DNA of 64,000 bases, taken from contig NZ_WELI01000003.1 in assembly GCF_009184635.1 (NCBI RefSeq), forward strand, positions 1-64,000, in the 5' to 3' direction. The notes beneath the pieces were generated by a model that did not search any database, was not told the origin of the DNA, and worked only from the letters and a program-made list of their open reading frames with translations. Each line of letters opens with the position of its first letter. Positions within the stretch are counted from its first letter, which is position 1. Shown in pieces: positions 51,247-60,866 of the stretch. The translations under genes and the position numbers were made by a program. The stretch is from Rudanella paleaurantiibacter. Lineage in GTDB: Bacteria; Bacteroidota; Bacteroidia; Cytophagales; Spirosomataceae.

Positions 51247-53185
51247 ACGATTCACCCTACTGGCGTGGCTGGGCCTGAGTATGGCCGCCTACGCCCAAAC
51301 AGCGCCCTGGTCGGAGCGCATGGCCGCTACTGTGATGGCTACGCATGCCGACTCTATTGCGTACACCAAAGAGAAAAAAGACGCCCGCTGGGAATACGAA
51401 ATGGGCGTAGTGCTACGGGGAATTGAGCAGGTCTGGTACCGTATCGGCGACAACCGGTATTTCGAGTACATCCAGAAAAACCTCGACCGGTACGTTACGG
51501 CCGATGGCACTATCCGCACGTACAAGCTGGAAGATTACAACATCGACCACGTGACACCGGGCCGGGGGCTACTGCTGCTGTATCAGCAGTCGTTGCCGGG
51601 CAAGGAAAAATACCGCAAAGCCGCCGACCTGCTTCGGAAGCAACTGGCTCAACAACCCCGAACTAAAGAAGGGGGTTTCTGGCACAAAAAACGGTACCCA
51701 TACCAAATGTGGCTCGACGGCTTGTACATGGGCGAGCCATTTTATGCCGAATACAGCCTGCTGTTTGGCGAGTCGAAAAATTTCGACGACATCGTGAATC
51801 AGTTTGTCTGGATGGAGCAGCACAGCCGCGATGCAAAAACGGGCCTGCTGTACCACGGCTGGGACGAAAGCCGCGAACAAAAATGGGCGAATCCCCAAAC
51901 CGGCAAGTCGCCCAACTTCTGGAGCCGGGCTATGGGTTGGTACGCCATGGCTCTGGTCGATGTGCTCGATTATATTCCGGCCTCGCATCCGCGCCGGGGC
52001 GAGGTGATCGCGATTCTGCAACGGCTCATGCCCGCCGTGGTGAAATACCAGGACCCGAAAGAAGGAGCCTGGTATCAGGTCACCGACCGCATGGGTAGCC
52101 CCGGCAACTACCTCGAAGCCTCAGGAACAGCCATGTTTGTGTATGCGCTGGCAAAGGGTGTCCGGCTGGGATACCTGCCCGCGTCGATGCTATCCTACGC
52201 CCGCAAAGGGTACGCTGGCATGCTCAAAAACTTTATCTCGACTGATAGCAAGGGATTGATTCACCTTGAAAAAACGGTAAGTGTGAGCGGCCTGGGCGGT
52301 ACGCCTTACCGCGATGGCAGCTACGAGTATTACTTAGGCGAGCCGCTCCGGCAAGACGACCTGAAGGGTGTTGGGCCGTTTATTATGGCGAGCGTTGAAT
52401 TGGAAATTGCCGGGGCAGCGGGGCAAACTGCCGTGGGCGTTGGCAAAACGGTGGCCGTTGATACGTATTTCAACCATGAATTTCGGAAAGGGATATTGGG
52501 CGAGCAGGAGCCATTCCATTACACCTGGGACGACAAACTCCACTCAGGCTTCTGGTGGTGGGGCAACACCTTCCGCGACCTCGGGGCCAAAACCGTTTCG
52601 GTACCTACAGCTCCGGGAGCCGCGGCCCTCAAAAACATAGACGTGTACATTATTGTGGACCCCGACACCCCGAAGGAGACGGCCCAACCCAACTATGTTT
52701 CGGAAGCCGACTCCAAAGCCATTGCCGACTGGGTGCGGGCGGGGGGTACGCTTGTGCTGATGGCCAACGATACGGCCAACTGCGAACACAAAAACTTCAA
52801 CCGGTTGGCGGCTCAGTTCGGGATTCAGTTTCTGCCCAAAAACCGCAACATGGTCCAGAAAGATCAGTTCGAGCAAGGGCAAATTACCATTCCAGCCGGG
52901 TTACCCCTATTCCCGACCACCCGTACGGTGTACATCAAAGAATTGTCTCCCCTATCGGTGAAGGCCCCGGCTAAGGCAGTCGTGACAGACGGTGGGGATG
53001 TGATCATGGCCGTTGCCAAAGTAGGCAAAGGAACCGTGTTTGCCGTTGGTGACCCCTGGCTGTACAACGAATACGTGGATGGACGGAGAATCCCGGCCCG
53101 CTACGAGAACTTCAAAGCCGGTAAAGAGCTGGCTACGTGGCTACTGGAGCAAGTGCCCTCGAACGCTGCGGCTCTGCGAAAATAA
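51239..53185 (+). CDS. GH105-type unsaturated rhamnogalacturonyl hydrolase with a C-terminal extra domain
   Basis: 648 residues with a signal peptide (FTLLAWLGLSMAAYAQ). The alpha/alpha-barrel (about 20-395) matches GH105/GH88 YteR-like enzymes: EYEMGVVLRGIEQVWY, DHVTPGRGLLLLY, YQMWLDGLYMGEPFYAEY with candidate catalytic D160, and GRAMGWYAMAL-type helix (WSRAMGWYAMALVDVLDYIP). From about 405 there is an additional alpha/beta domain (YTWDDKLHSGFWWWGNTFRD; WVRAGGTLVLMANDTANCEH), like the DUF4350/ThuA-type modules found after such hydrolases. It cleaves the unsaturated sugar from pectic oligomers. It overlaps the kdgF gene. Confidence 0.88.
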   Translation: MTKRFTLLAWLGLSMAAYAQTAPWSERMAATVMATHADSIAYTKEKKDARWEYEMGVVLRGIEQVWYRIGDNRYFEYIQKNLDRYVTADGTIRTYKLEDYNIDHVTPGRGLLLLYQQSLPGKEKYRKAADLLRKQLAQQPRTKEGGFWHKKRYPYQMWLDGLYMGEPFYAEYSLLFGESKNFDDIVNQFVWMEQHSRDAKTGLLYHGWDESREQKWANPQTGKSPNFWSRAMGWYAMALVDVLDYIPASHPRRGEVIAILQRLMPAVVKYQDPKEGAWYQVTDRMGSPGNYLEASGTAMFVYALAKGVRLGYLPASMLSYARKGYAGMLKNFISTDSKGLIHLEKTVSVSGLGGTPYRDGSYEYYLGEPLRQDDLKGVGPFIMASVELEIAGAAGQTAVGVGKTVAVDTYFNHEFRKGILGEQEPFHYTWDDKLHSGFWWWGNTFRDLGAKTVSVPTAPGAAALKNIDVYIIVDPDTPKETAQPNYVSEADSKAIADWVRAGGTLVLMANDTANCEHKNFNRLAAQFGIQFLPKNRNMVQKDQFEQGQITIPAGLPLFPTTRTVYIKELSPLSVKAPAKAVVTDGGDVIMAVAKVGKGTVFAVGDPWLYNEYVDGRRIPARYENFKAGKELATWLLEQVPSNAAALRK

Positions 53186-53210
53186 TTGAGAGATTGAGTG
53201 AAGAATTAGC

Positions 53211-53551
53211 ACGCGGATGACGCGGATTAAGCCGATTTTCGCTGATCTACTTATCAGCGCGAATTCGTTAGATCGGCGTTATCCGCGTGCTATTTAAATT
53301 CAAAAGATTGGTACACGGATGAAGCGGATTAAGGCGATTTTCGCGGATCTACTCATTGGCGCGAATTCGTTAGATTGGTGTTATCCGCGTGCCATTTAAA
53401 TTCAAAAATTGGCGCGCGGATGACGCGGATTAAGCCGATTTTCGCTGATCTACTTATCAGCGCGAATTCGTTAAATCGGTGTTATCCGCGTGCTATTTAA
53501 ATTCAAAAGATTGGTACACGGATGAAGCGGATTAAGGCGATTTTCGCGGAT
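53211..53551. repeat. Tandem ~102-bp palindromic repeat, about 3.4 copies
   Basis: Units start at 53211, 53313, 53414 and 53516 (last partial). Each folds into a multi-stem hairpin: CACGCGGAT with ATCCGCGTG, GCCGAT with ATCGGC, GCTGAT with ATCAGC, GCGAATTCG centre. Units 1 and 3 resemble each other, as do 2 and 4, so a two-unit block was duplicated. The remaining gap to 53745 shows no gene. Confidence 0.88.
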
Positions 53552-53745
53552 TGATAAAGAGAATCGGTGTACATATGCCTGCTCCGCGTCATCTGCGTTC
53601 AATTTTTGGTTACCTCAATCGCTTGGGTATTCATTTTGTCCAGTACTGTCCCCTTTTATTCGTCGATATGGACGTTTCCGCTCCCCCTCCTTATTTCAGG
53701 AGGGAGCAGGGGGTGGTAAAGATTCAGCAATAGACTTATTGGTAA

Positions 53746-54759
53746 TCACACCCCGCTCGACTGACGGGCTATTAACTGCGTCGGAATACGGACGGTACCA
53801 ATGGGGGCGGCTTTTTGCTTGCGCTCAATCAGTTCAATGAGTCGCTCGGCGGCCGTTTGACCGATCTCCTTCGCGGGCTGCACCACTGTACTCATCGGGG
53901 GCGACAGCAGATGCGCTACCCCGATATTGGTAAAACCCACAATGGATACCTGCTCGGGAATCACAATCCGGCGAGCCTGTAGCGTAGCCAGACACCCGAG
54001 CGCCAGTCGGTCGCTCGCGGCAAAAAAAGCGTCGGGCGGGGGCGACTGCTCCAGCAAATCGTCGACAATCGGGTCAATTTCGTGCTGCCCGAACCCCACA
54101 TACCGAATCAGCGACTCATCGTACGGCAACCCGTTTTGTTCCAGAGCCGCCCGGTAACCCGCCAATCGCTCCTGCGTGATCGACATGTACGGCGGAATGG
54201 TCACGTGCGCAATACGCCGACGCCCCGACCGAATCAGGTGCTCGGTAGCGGCAAACGCCCCCCCGTAGTTGTCCGACACAATTTTTACGGTATCCAGCTC
54301 ATCCGACACCCGGTCGAACAAAACAATCGGGAAGTTCTTTTGCCGTAACTCCTGCAAGTGGCTCACATCGTTGGTCTCGCTCGATAGCGAGATCAGGAGC
54401 CCATCCACCTTACGCGCCACCGACTGCTGCACCGTAACTACTTCACGTTCAAACGACTCGTGACTTTGGGCGATAATCACGTGGTAGCCCCGGTTGTAGG
54501 CAATAGCCTCAATGCCATTGATGGCCTGCGAGAAAAAATCGTTCGCAATCTGGGGTACAATCACGCCAATCACCCGGCTGCGGTTTTCTTTCAGGCTGAG
54601 TGCAATCGGGTTGGGCCGATAGTTCATCCGCTCGGCATACTCCATCACCAGCCGCTTGGTTTCGGGGTTGATTTCATAGCTTCCCCGCAGGGCCCTCGAT
54701 ACCGTTGAAGTCGACAGATTCAGGGCCCGGGCGATGTCTTTTATGGTAACTGCCTCCAA
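53746..54759 (-). CDS. LacI-family transcriptional regulator of the pectin/galacturonate locus
   Basis: 337 residues. N-terminal HTH (VTIKDIARALNLSTSTVSRA, then LRGSYEINPETKRLVMEYAE) with the hinge helix (NPIALSLKENRSRVIGVIVP) and a periplasmic-binding-protein-like effector domain (FPIVLFDRVSDELD; DAFFAASDRLALGCL; EIGQTAAERLIELI). Divergent from uxaB, with an operator-like palindrome in the gap and matching copies before the esterase-GH28 and susC genes. It probably represses them until a uronate-derived effector binds; the effector is unknown. Confidence 0.93.
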   Translation of the reverse strand: MEAVTIKDIARALNLSTSTVSRALRGSYEINPETKRLVMEYAERMNYRPNPIALSLKENRSRVIGVIVPQIANDFFSQAINGIEAIAYNRGYHVIIAQSHESFEREVVTVQQSVARKVDGLLISLSSETNDVSHLQELRQKNFPIVLFDRVSDELDTVKIVSDNYGGAFAATEHLIRSGRRRIAHVTIPPYMSITQERLAGYRAALEQNGLPYDESLIRYVGFGQHEIDPIVDDLLEQSPPPDAFFAASDRLALGCLATLQARRIVIPEQVSIVGFTNIGVAHLLSPPMSTVVQPAKEIGQTAAERLIELIERKQKAAPIGTVRIPTQLIARQSSGV

Positions 54760-54886
54760 AGCGTATTCTCGCTAAAATCCAAAAAAAGATAAAGTAACCC
54801 GTCGTCGCTGAGTCATCAGTAGGAGGGTTTTAGAGACCAAATCTACTGATAAGCCCCCAACCCACCCACAGGGAAGCCAAATTGGC

Positions 54887-54909
54887 AACGTTCCCGATAA
54901 CGATTGCAT
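54887..54909. promoter_or_regulatory. LacI-type operator candidate, site 2 (lacI/uxaB gap)
   Basis: Core CGTTCCCGATAACG (54889-54902) followed by ATTGCATGAATAAA. It lies 127 bases upstream of the LacI gene and 137 bases before uxaB, so both could be controlled. Confidence 0.65.
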
Positions 54910-55046
54910 GAATAAATACAGCCTAACCCGTCGGGCGAGCTTCCAGACTGGCTATTCTTAACCTATCCGGCTTTTCCAGAACCGGGCACTCTTTATCGAT
55001 ACAGATTGAAAAAAGACAATCCGGTTTATCGCCGGCGACAGGGCTC

Positions 55047-56603
55047 ATGACCAATGATCTTTCGCTAAACTACCTGCTGGACCAACCGTCCGCTGCGGCC
55101 GCCCGCCCAACCCCTGAGCAGTTACTGCAACTGCCCGAAACGGTGCTTCAATTTGGTACGGGAGCCTTGTTGCGGGGCCTGCCCGACTACCTGATCGACA
55201 AAGCCAATCGGGCGGGTATCTTCAACGGCCGCATCGTAGTCGTCAAATCGACCGACGGGGGCGACCTCACCGCGTTTCGGCGGCAGGACAACCTCTACAC
55301 GCTTTGTATCCGAGGGGTCGAACAAGGCCGTACCGTCGAGGAAAACGTTATCTGCTCGGCCATCAGCCGGGTTTTATCGGCCCGAACGGAATGGGAATCG
55401 GTGCTTCAGCTGGCGGGTAACCCCGACCTGAAACTGGTGATTTCGAACACCACCGAGGTGGGCATTCAACTCGTACAGGACGACATTCGGCAAACGCCCC
55501 CGCAATCATTTCCGGGTAAGCTCCTCGCCGTGTTGTACGCCCGCTACCAGGCTTTTGGGGGCGACCGCGACCGGGGACTCGTGATTGTACCCACCGAACT
55601 GATTCCCGACAACGGCGCCCGGCTCGAAGCCATTCTGCTCGAACTGGCGCACCGCAACGGCCTTGAAAGCGATTTTATCGACTGGCTCGAATCGGCCAAT
55701 ACCTGCTGCAACTCGCTGGTCGACCGGATTGTGCCGGGTCGCCCCGACCCCACTACCCTGCACGACCTGGCCGACCAACTCGGCTACGACGACGAATTGC
55801 TGACCATTGCCGAAGTGTACCGCCTTTGGGCTATTGAGGTACCCGACGGCCCCAATGCGAGCCGGGTAACTGAGGTGCTATCGTTCAGCCGGGCCGATGC
55901 GGGCGTGTTTATCCGGCCCAACATCGGTTTGTTCCGTGAGCTAAAACTACGGTTGCTCAACGGCACCCACACCTTGAGCTGTGGCATGGCCTGGCTGTCG
56001 GGTTTTGATACGGTTCGTGAGGCTATGGACGACGAAACCATGGGAGCATTTATCCGGTCGCTCATGCTGGCCGAACTGCTGCCGGGCATCCCCTACCCGG
56101 TAGACGAAAAAACGGCCCAACGCTTTGCTACCGATGTACTCGACCGGTTTCAGAATCCGTATATCGAACACCGTTGGCTATCCATTACGATGCAGTACAC
56201 CGCCAAAATGCAGATGCGCAACGTGCCTACCCTGCTCCAGTACTACCGTCAGTTGGGTACCACACCGGCCTACATGCCGCTGGGGTTTGCGGCCTACCTC
56301 CTGTTCATGCGGGGCACACATCAGCCTGCCGAATCGGGTGGTCTCTGGTACGGTGACCGCGACGGTACCCCCTACCCGATTCAGGATGAGAAAGCGGGCT
56401 ACTTCGCCGACATATGGTCGCGATCAACACCGGCACAGGTAGTCAGTACAGTACTGAGCAACAAATCATTATGGGGGCATGACCTGACTTTGTTGCCGGG
56501 TTTTGCTGAACGCGTACATGAGGCTCTCGAACAGTTTCTCAATCAGGGACTTTACGCCACCCTGGCGGCCCGTTTTACCAAATCCGTTTTACTCGACAAA
56601 TGA
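55047..56603 (+). CDS. uxaB: Tagaturonate reductase (altronate oxidoreductase)
   Basis: A 518-residue NAD-dependent enzyme of the mannitol dehydrogenase/UxaB family that interconverts tagaturonate and altronate in galacturonate breakdown. QFGTGALLRGLPDYLIDKAN is the N-terminal nucleotide-binding start, NTTEVGIQL follows, and NLCRPNIGLFRELKLRLLNG-type segments are seen (VFIRPNIGLFRELKLRLLNG THT). C-terminal QFLNQGLYATL closes the fold. The ATG of uxaA overlaps its stop by four bases, so translation is coupled. Confidence 0.93.
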   Translation: MTNDLSLNYLLDQPSAAAARPTPEQLLQLPETVLQFGTGALLRGLPDYLIDKANRAGIFNGRIVVVKSTDGGDLTAFRRQDNLYTLCIRGVEQGRTVEENVICSAISRVLSARTEWESVLQLAGNPDLKLVISNTTEVGIQLVQDDIRQTPPQSFPGKLLAVLYARYQAFGGDRDRGLVIVPTELIPDNGARLEAILLELAHRNGLESDFIDWLESANTCCNSLVDRIVPGRPDPTTLHDLADQLGYDDELLTIAEVYRLWAIEVPDGPNASRVTEVLSFSRADAGVFIRPNIGLFRELKLRLLNGTHTLSCGMAWLSGFDTVREAMDDETMGAFIRSLMLAELLPGIPYPVDEKTAQRFATDVLDRFQNPYIEHRWLSITMQYTAKMQMRNVPTLLQYYRQLGTTPAYMPLGFAAYLLFMRGTHQPAESGGLWYGDRDGTPYPIQDEKAGYFADIWSRSTPAQVVSTVLSNKSLWGHDLTLLPGFAERVHEALEQFLNQGLYATLAARFTKSVLLDK

Positions 56604-58279
56604 GTCAATCCGTTTTAAAAATACACCCGAACGATACAGTCCTGGTTGCGCTGAAAGACCTCGAACCGGGCGAAATTGTTCATTGGGAAGATACCACCCT
56701 GACCGTGACCGAGGCCATTCCGGCCAAACATAAACTGACCCTCGCCGACAGCCTTCCGGGCGGTGCCGTCAGCATGTACGGCGTACGGGTGGGTACGCTC
56801 AAACACGCGATTCGGGCCGGTGGCCGACTCACTACATTCAACGTTCAGCATGCGACCGACAGCTACCAGATCGCAACGACTACCTCACCCGATTTGCACC
56901 AAAACTGGGCCGCACCGGACGTGAGCCACCTGCAAGCCCGAACGTTTATGGGGTATCACCGGGCCGACGGACGCGTGGGTACGGCTAACTACTGGCTGGT
57001 GATCCCGCTGGTGTTTTGCGAGAACCGAAATATTCAGGTACTTCAGGAGGCTCTGGTACACGATCTGGGGTACGCCCGGCGGCACAGCTACACCGAACAC
57101 ACCAACCAGCTGATTGAGTTGGTGCGGGCCGGAAAAACCGTAGAACAGATTTTGGATACCCATTTCTCAGCCACCGGGGGTAGCACCGCCACACCCCACG
57201 GGCCTCAGCAGTTATTCCCTAACGTCGACGGGGTGAAGTTTCTGATCCACGACGGAGGCTGTGGCGGCACCCGGCAGGATGCACAGGCGCTTTGTGGGCT
57301 ACTGGCGGGCTACATTACGCACCCTAACGTAGCCGGGGCCACCATTTTGAGCCTCGGCTGCCAGAATGCGCAGGTTGCCATGTTGCAGGACGAAATTGCC
57401 AAACGCAGCCCCAACGACCCGCGCCCGCTGTACATTCTGGAGCAACAAAGCATAGGCACCGAAGTCACCCTGATGGAACAGGCTCTCCGGCAAACATTTG
57501 CCGGACTCATGCAGGCCAATGCGTGTGTGCGACAACCTGCCCCTCTGAGCAAACTCTGCGTAGGGCTGGAATGTGGCGGCTCCGATGGTTTCTCTGGCAT
57601 TTCGGCCAACCCCGTGCTGGGTCAGGTATCTGACCGGCTCGTGGCACTGGGTGGCACTGTGATTCTGTCCGAGTTCCCCGAGCTGTGCGGAGTGGAACAG
57701 GAACTGTGCGACCGCTGCGTACAACCCGAACTGGCGGGCCGGTTTCAGTCGCTCATGCGCACCTACGCACAGCGGGCCGAAGCAGCCGGCTCGGGCTTCG
57801 ACATGAACCCCTCGCCCGGCAACATCCGCGACGGCCTCATCACCGACGCGATGAAATCGGCCGGGGCGGCCCGCAAAGGCGGTAGTTCGCCCGTGGTCGA
57901 TGTGCTCGACTACCCAGAACTGGTGCGTAAACCGGGGCTTAATCTGCTCTGCACACCCGGCAACGATGTGGAGTCGACCACGGCGGAAGTAGGTTCCGGG
58001 GCTACCCTCGTCTTGTTTACAACGGGGCTCGGTACCCCAACGGGCAACCCGATTGCCCCGGTGGTAAAGGTGGCCAGCAACACCGCCCTGGCCAACCGCA
58101 TGCCCGACATTATCGACATTAACACCGGCACCATCATCGACGGGCAGGAAACCATCGAAGCCGTGGCCGAGCGGCTCCTCGACTACATGATCCGGGTAGC
58201 GAGTGGCGAAACAGACGTAGCGGCCGTGCGGCACGGACAAGACGATTTTATTCCCTGGAAACGGGGCGTATCGCTTTAA
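56600..58279 (+). CDS. uxaA: Altronate dehydratase
   Basis: 559 residues. Dehydrates altronate to 2-keto-3-deoxygluconate. An N-terminal SAF-type domain (about 1-100) is followed by the large UxaA catalytic domain: FMGYHRADGRVGTANYWLVI, HDGGCGGTRQDAQALCGLLA (Cys-rich metal region), LGCQNAQ, CVGLECGGSDGFSGISANP and SPGNIRDGLITDAMKSAGAA. Both halves are fused as in E. coli. The kinase follows after 163 bases. Confidence 0.94.
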   Translation: MSQSVLKIHPNDTVLVALKDLEPGEIVHWEDTTLTVTEAIPAKHKLTLADSLPGGAVSMYGVRVGTLKHAIRAGGRLTTFNVQHATDSYQIATTTSPDLHQNWAAPDVSHLQARTFMGYHRADGRVGTANYWLVIPLVFCENRNIQVLQEALVHDLGYARRHSYTEHTNQLIELVRAGKTVEQILDTHFSATGGSTATPHGPQQLFPNVDGVKFLIHDGGCGGTRQDAQALCGLLAGYITHPNVAGATILSLGCQNAQVAMLQDEIAKRSPNDPRPLYILEQQSIGTEVTLMEQALRQTFAGLMQANACVRQPAPLSKLCVGLECGGSDGFSGISANPVLGQVSDRLVALGGTVILSEFPELCGVEQELCDRCVQPELAGRFQSLMRTYAQRAEAAGSGFDMNPSPGNIRDGLITDAMKSAGAARKGGSSPVVDVLDYPELVRKPGLNLLCTPGNDVESTTAEVGSGATLVLFTTGLGTPTGNPIAPVVKVASNTALANRMPDIIDINTGTIIDGQETIEAVAERLLDYMIRVASGETDVAAVRHGQDDFIPWKRGVSL

Positions 58280-58442
58280 AAAGCCAAGATCGAGCCACCA
58301 AAAAATCACTACTTTCCCCCACTTTCTACACGGTAAACCCCACAAAAACCGGTTTTTAGCAAGGAGTTAGGGTAAGTAATGGCTTATAAATGCTCTTTGC
58401 ACTATAATCCGGTTCGCCGGTTCAGTTAACCATTTCTTGTGA

Positions 58443-59480
58443 ATGAGTAAAGTTTGTTGTTTTGGTGAGTTGTTACTCCGCTTTTCGCCCCATGCCAATG
58501 GCGAATGGATTCGGCAGGCAACCATGCCGGTATTTGTAGGCGGGGCCGAACTAAACGTAGCTACTGCTCTGGCAAACTGGCACGTACCGGTTCGTTACAA
58601 TACCGTGCTTCCCCACAACGCCCTGGCCGACGATATGCTGAACCAGATTCAAACGCTGGGAATCGACACCGCAGGCATGACCCGGTTTGGGAGCCGGGTG
58701 GGGAGTTACTACCTACCACAGGGTTCTGATCTCAAAAATGCGGGTGTCATCTACGACCGGGCCTACTCGGCTTTTTCGGAGCTGGCTCCCGGTAAGGTAG
58801 ACTGGGAAGCCGTACTCGACGGCATCAGCTGGCTGCACGTGAGTGCCATTAGTCCGGCTCTGAGCCAGGCCGTAGCCGATGCCTGCCTCGAACTGCTGAC
58901 CGTAGCCTCCACCAAAGGCATCACCGTTTCGATGGATTTGAATTACCGCGCCAAACTCTGGCAATATGGCAAGCGGCCGTCCCAAATCATGCCCGCCCTG
59001 GTAGAACACTGCGATCTGGTAATGGGTAACATCTGGGCCGCACACACCTTACTGGATATGCCGCTCGACCCGAACATCACCGACGACTGGACGGCGGAAC
59101 AGTACGTAGCCCATGCGGCCCAAACAGCCGACGCCATCCGCGAGCGGTTCGGGCGTTGCCGGATCGTGGCCAACACCTTCCGGTTCGATAACCCGCCGGG
59201 GGGCATCCGGTACTACGCCACCCTGCATACCAACGGGCAAACGTACGTGGCCCCCGAATTTCTGCTCAATTCGGTCGTCGACAAGGTAGGCAGTGGCGAC
59301 TGCTTTATGGCGGGCCTTATTTACGGGCATTACAACAGGCACGAGCCACAAGCCATTATCGACTTTGCCGCTGCGGCTGCTGTGGGTAAGTTACAGGAGT
59401 TCGGTGATGCCTCGGCCCAGACAGAGGCCGACGTTCGGCAGCGGTTGCAACATAGCCGATCGGCAGCGCCTACCTCTTAA
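58443..59480 (+). CDS. kdgK: PfkB-family sugar kinase, probably 2-keto-3-deoxygluconate kinase
   Basis: A 345-residue ribokinase-fold ATP kinase. N-terminal MSKVCCFGELLLRFSPHANG; substrate motif FVGGAELNVATALANW; SMDLNYRAKLWQ; the anion hole and catalytic Asp are in the C-terminal VDKVGSGDCFMAGLIYG (GSGD in place of GAGD). Position after uxaB-uxaA supports phosphorylation of KDG to KDPG. The KDPG aldolase (KdgA) gene is not in the window. Other PfkB sugars cannot be excluded. Confidence 0.85.
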   Translation: MSKVCCFGELLLRFSPHANGEWIRQATMPVFVGGAELNVATALANWHVPVRYNTVLPHNALADDMLNQIQTLGIDTAGMTRFGSRVGSYYLPQGSDLKNAGVIYDRAYSAFSELAPGKVDWEAVLDGISWLHVSAISPALSQAVADACLELLTVASTKGITVSMDLNYRAKLWQYGKRPSQIMPALVEHCDLVMGNIWAAHTLLDMPLDPNITDDWTAEQYVAHAAQTADAIRERFGRCRIVANTFRFDNPPGGIRYYATLHTNGQTYVAPEFLLNSVVDKVGSGDCFMAGLIYGHYNRHEPQAIIDFAAAAAVGKLQEFGDASAQTEADVRQRLQHSRSAAPTS

Positions 59481-59558
59481 TTTGTTTGTTTACTAGTCTC
59501 TTTCTTATCCGCCCCAACCGGGCACCCCTATCGTTAAACGTCTTACCTTCAAACTTTT

Positions 59559-60866
59559 ATGAATCAACCCAAAGGCGGCTATCGCTGGACCATTGTGGCC
59601 CTGCTTTTTTTCGCCACAACGATCAACTACCTCGACAGGCAGGTTATCGGCCTGCTCAAACCGGCTCTGGAGTCCGAATTTAGCTGGACAGAAACCGACT
59701 ACAGCCGCATTGTAATGGCCTTCTCGGCCTCGTACGCGCTGGGTCTGCTCCTGTTCGGCCGGGTGATTGACAAGATTGGCTCAAAAATGGGCTATATCAT
59801 TTCGATCATCGTCTGGAGTATTGCCGCCATGCTGCACGCCGTAGCCACCAGCACCATTGGGTTTGGGGTTTGGCGGGCCGTACTGGGTCTGGGTGAGTCG
59901 GGCAACTTCCCGGCCGCCATCAAGTCGGTAGCTGAGTGGTTTCCCAAGCGTGAGCGAGCCCTCGCAACGGGTATCTTCAACTCGGGAGCCAATATTGGGG
60001 CGGTGGTAGCGCCGGTTATGGTTCCCTGGATTCTGGGGGCTTACGGCTGGCAGGAAGCGTTTATCATTACCGGTGCCATTGGTTTTATCTGGCTTATTTT
60101 CTGGTGGATTTACTACGAATCGCCCGCCAAACAGCCCCGGCTCGGTCAGGAAGAATACGCGTATATTCACAGTGATAACGATGAGGAGGTAACCACCGGC
60201 GAGTCGGTCAGCTGGGGACAACTCTTCCGAATCCGTCAAACGTGGGCCTTTATTCTGGGCAAGTTCCTCACCGACCCGATCTGGTGGTTCTTCCTGTTCT
60301 GGTTGCCCAGCTACTTCGCTTCTACGTTTAACCTGGATCTCAAAAAACCGTCGTTGCCACTCGTGGTGGTGTATACTGCCACAACGATTGGTAGCATTGG
60401 CGGGGGGTATCTGTCAGGGTATTTTATTAAGCGCGGTATGCCTATTTTCCGGGCCCGTAAAACAGCCATGTTCATTTTTGCCCTGCTCGTAATTCCGATT
60501 ACGCTGGCTCAGTTTGCTACCAACATCTGGCAGGCCGTTGCCCTGATTAGTCTGGCGGCAGCCGCGCATCAGGCCTGGAGCGCCAACATTTTCACCACGG
60601 CATCGGATATGTTCCCGAAGCGGGCCGTTAGCTCGGTAGTCGGTATCGGCGGCATGGCCGGTTCGGTAGGCGGCATTCTGTTCCCGATTCTGGTCGGGGC
60701 GTTGCTGGATAGCTACAAAGAGGCCGGTAACCTCACCGGCGGCTACAACGTTCTGTTTATCATCTGCGGCTTTGCGTACCTCGCGGGTTGGTTGTGCATG
60801 CACTTCTTCGCCCCACGCATGGAGCCGGTCAACCTCTCAGCAGCCGAGCCAGTGGGTGTAAGATAA
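59559..60866 (+). CDS. MFS hexuronate transporter (ExuT-like)
   Basis: A 435-residue carrier of the anion:cation symporter MFS branch: TINYLDRQVIGLLKPALESE FSW near the N-terminus, GLGESGNFPAAIKSVAEWFP, KRERALATGIFNSGANIGAV, AYGWQEAFIITGAIGFIWLI and SVVGIGGMAGSVGG in the C-terminal half. These are features of hexuronate/glucarate transporters. The uxaBA-kdgK context points to galacturonate. Its start lies 78 bases after the kinase. Confidence 0.88.
   Translation: MNQPKGGYRWTIVALLFFATTINYLDRQVIGLLKPALESEFSWTETDYSRIVMAFSASYALGLLLFGRVIDKIGSKMGYIISIIVWSIAAMLHAVATSTIGFGVWRAVLGLGESGNFPAAIKSVAEWFPKRERALATGIFNSGANIGAVVAPVMVPWILGAYGWQEAFIITGAIGFIWLIFWWIYYESPAKQPRLGQEEYAYIHSDNDEEVTTGESVSWGQLFRIRQTWAFILGKFLTDPIWWFFLFWLPSYFASTFNLDLKKPSLPLVVVYTATTIGSIGGGYLSGYFIKRGMPIFRARKTAMFIFALLVIPITLAQFATNIWQAVALISLAAAAHQAWSANIFTTASDMFPKRAVSSVVGIGGMAGSVGGILFPILVGALLDSYKEAGNLTGGYNVLFIICGFAYLAGWLCMHFFAPRMEPVNLSAAEPVGVR

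Noticed and set aside
53211-53551. CRISPR-like periodic repeat
   Set aside because: The ~102-bp units are contiguous palindromic repeats without distinct spacers, and there are no cas genes nearby.
53551-53733. 60-codon frame between the tandem repeat and lacI
   Set aside because: It begins in repeat-derived sequence and shows no protein-like pattern; the stretch looks noncoding.
57299-58345. 348-codon open frame antisense to uxaA
   Set aside because: UxaA on the plus strand shows all family motifs; the antisense product has no recognisable features and results from high GC.
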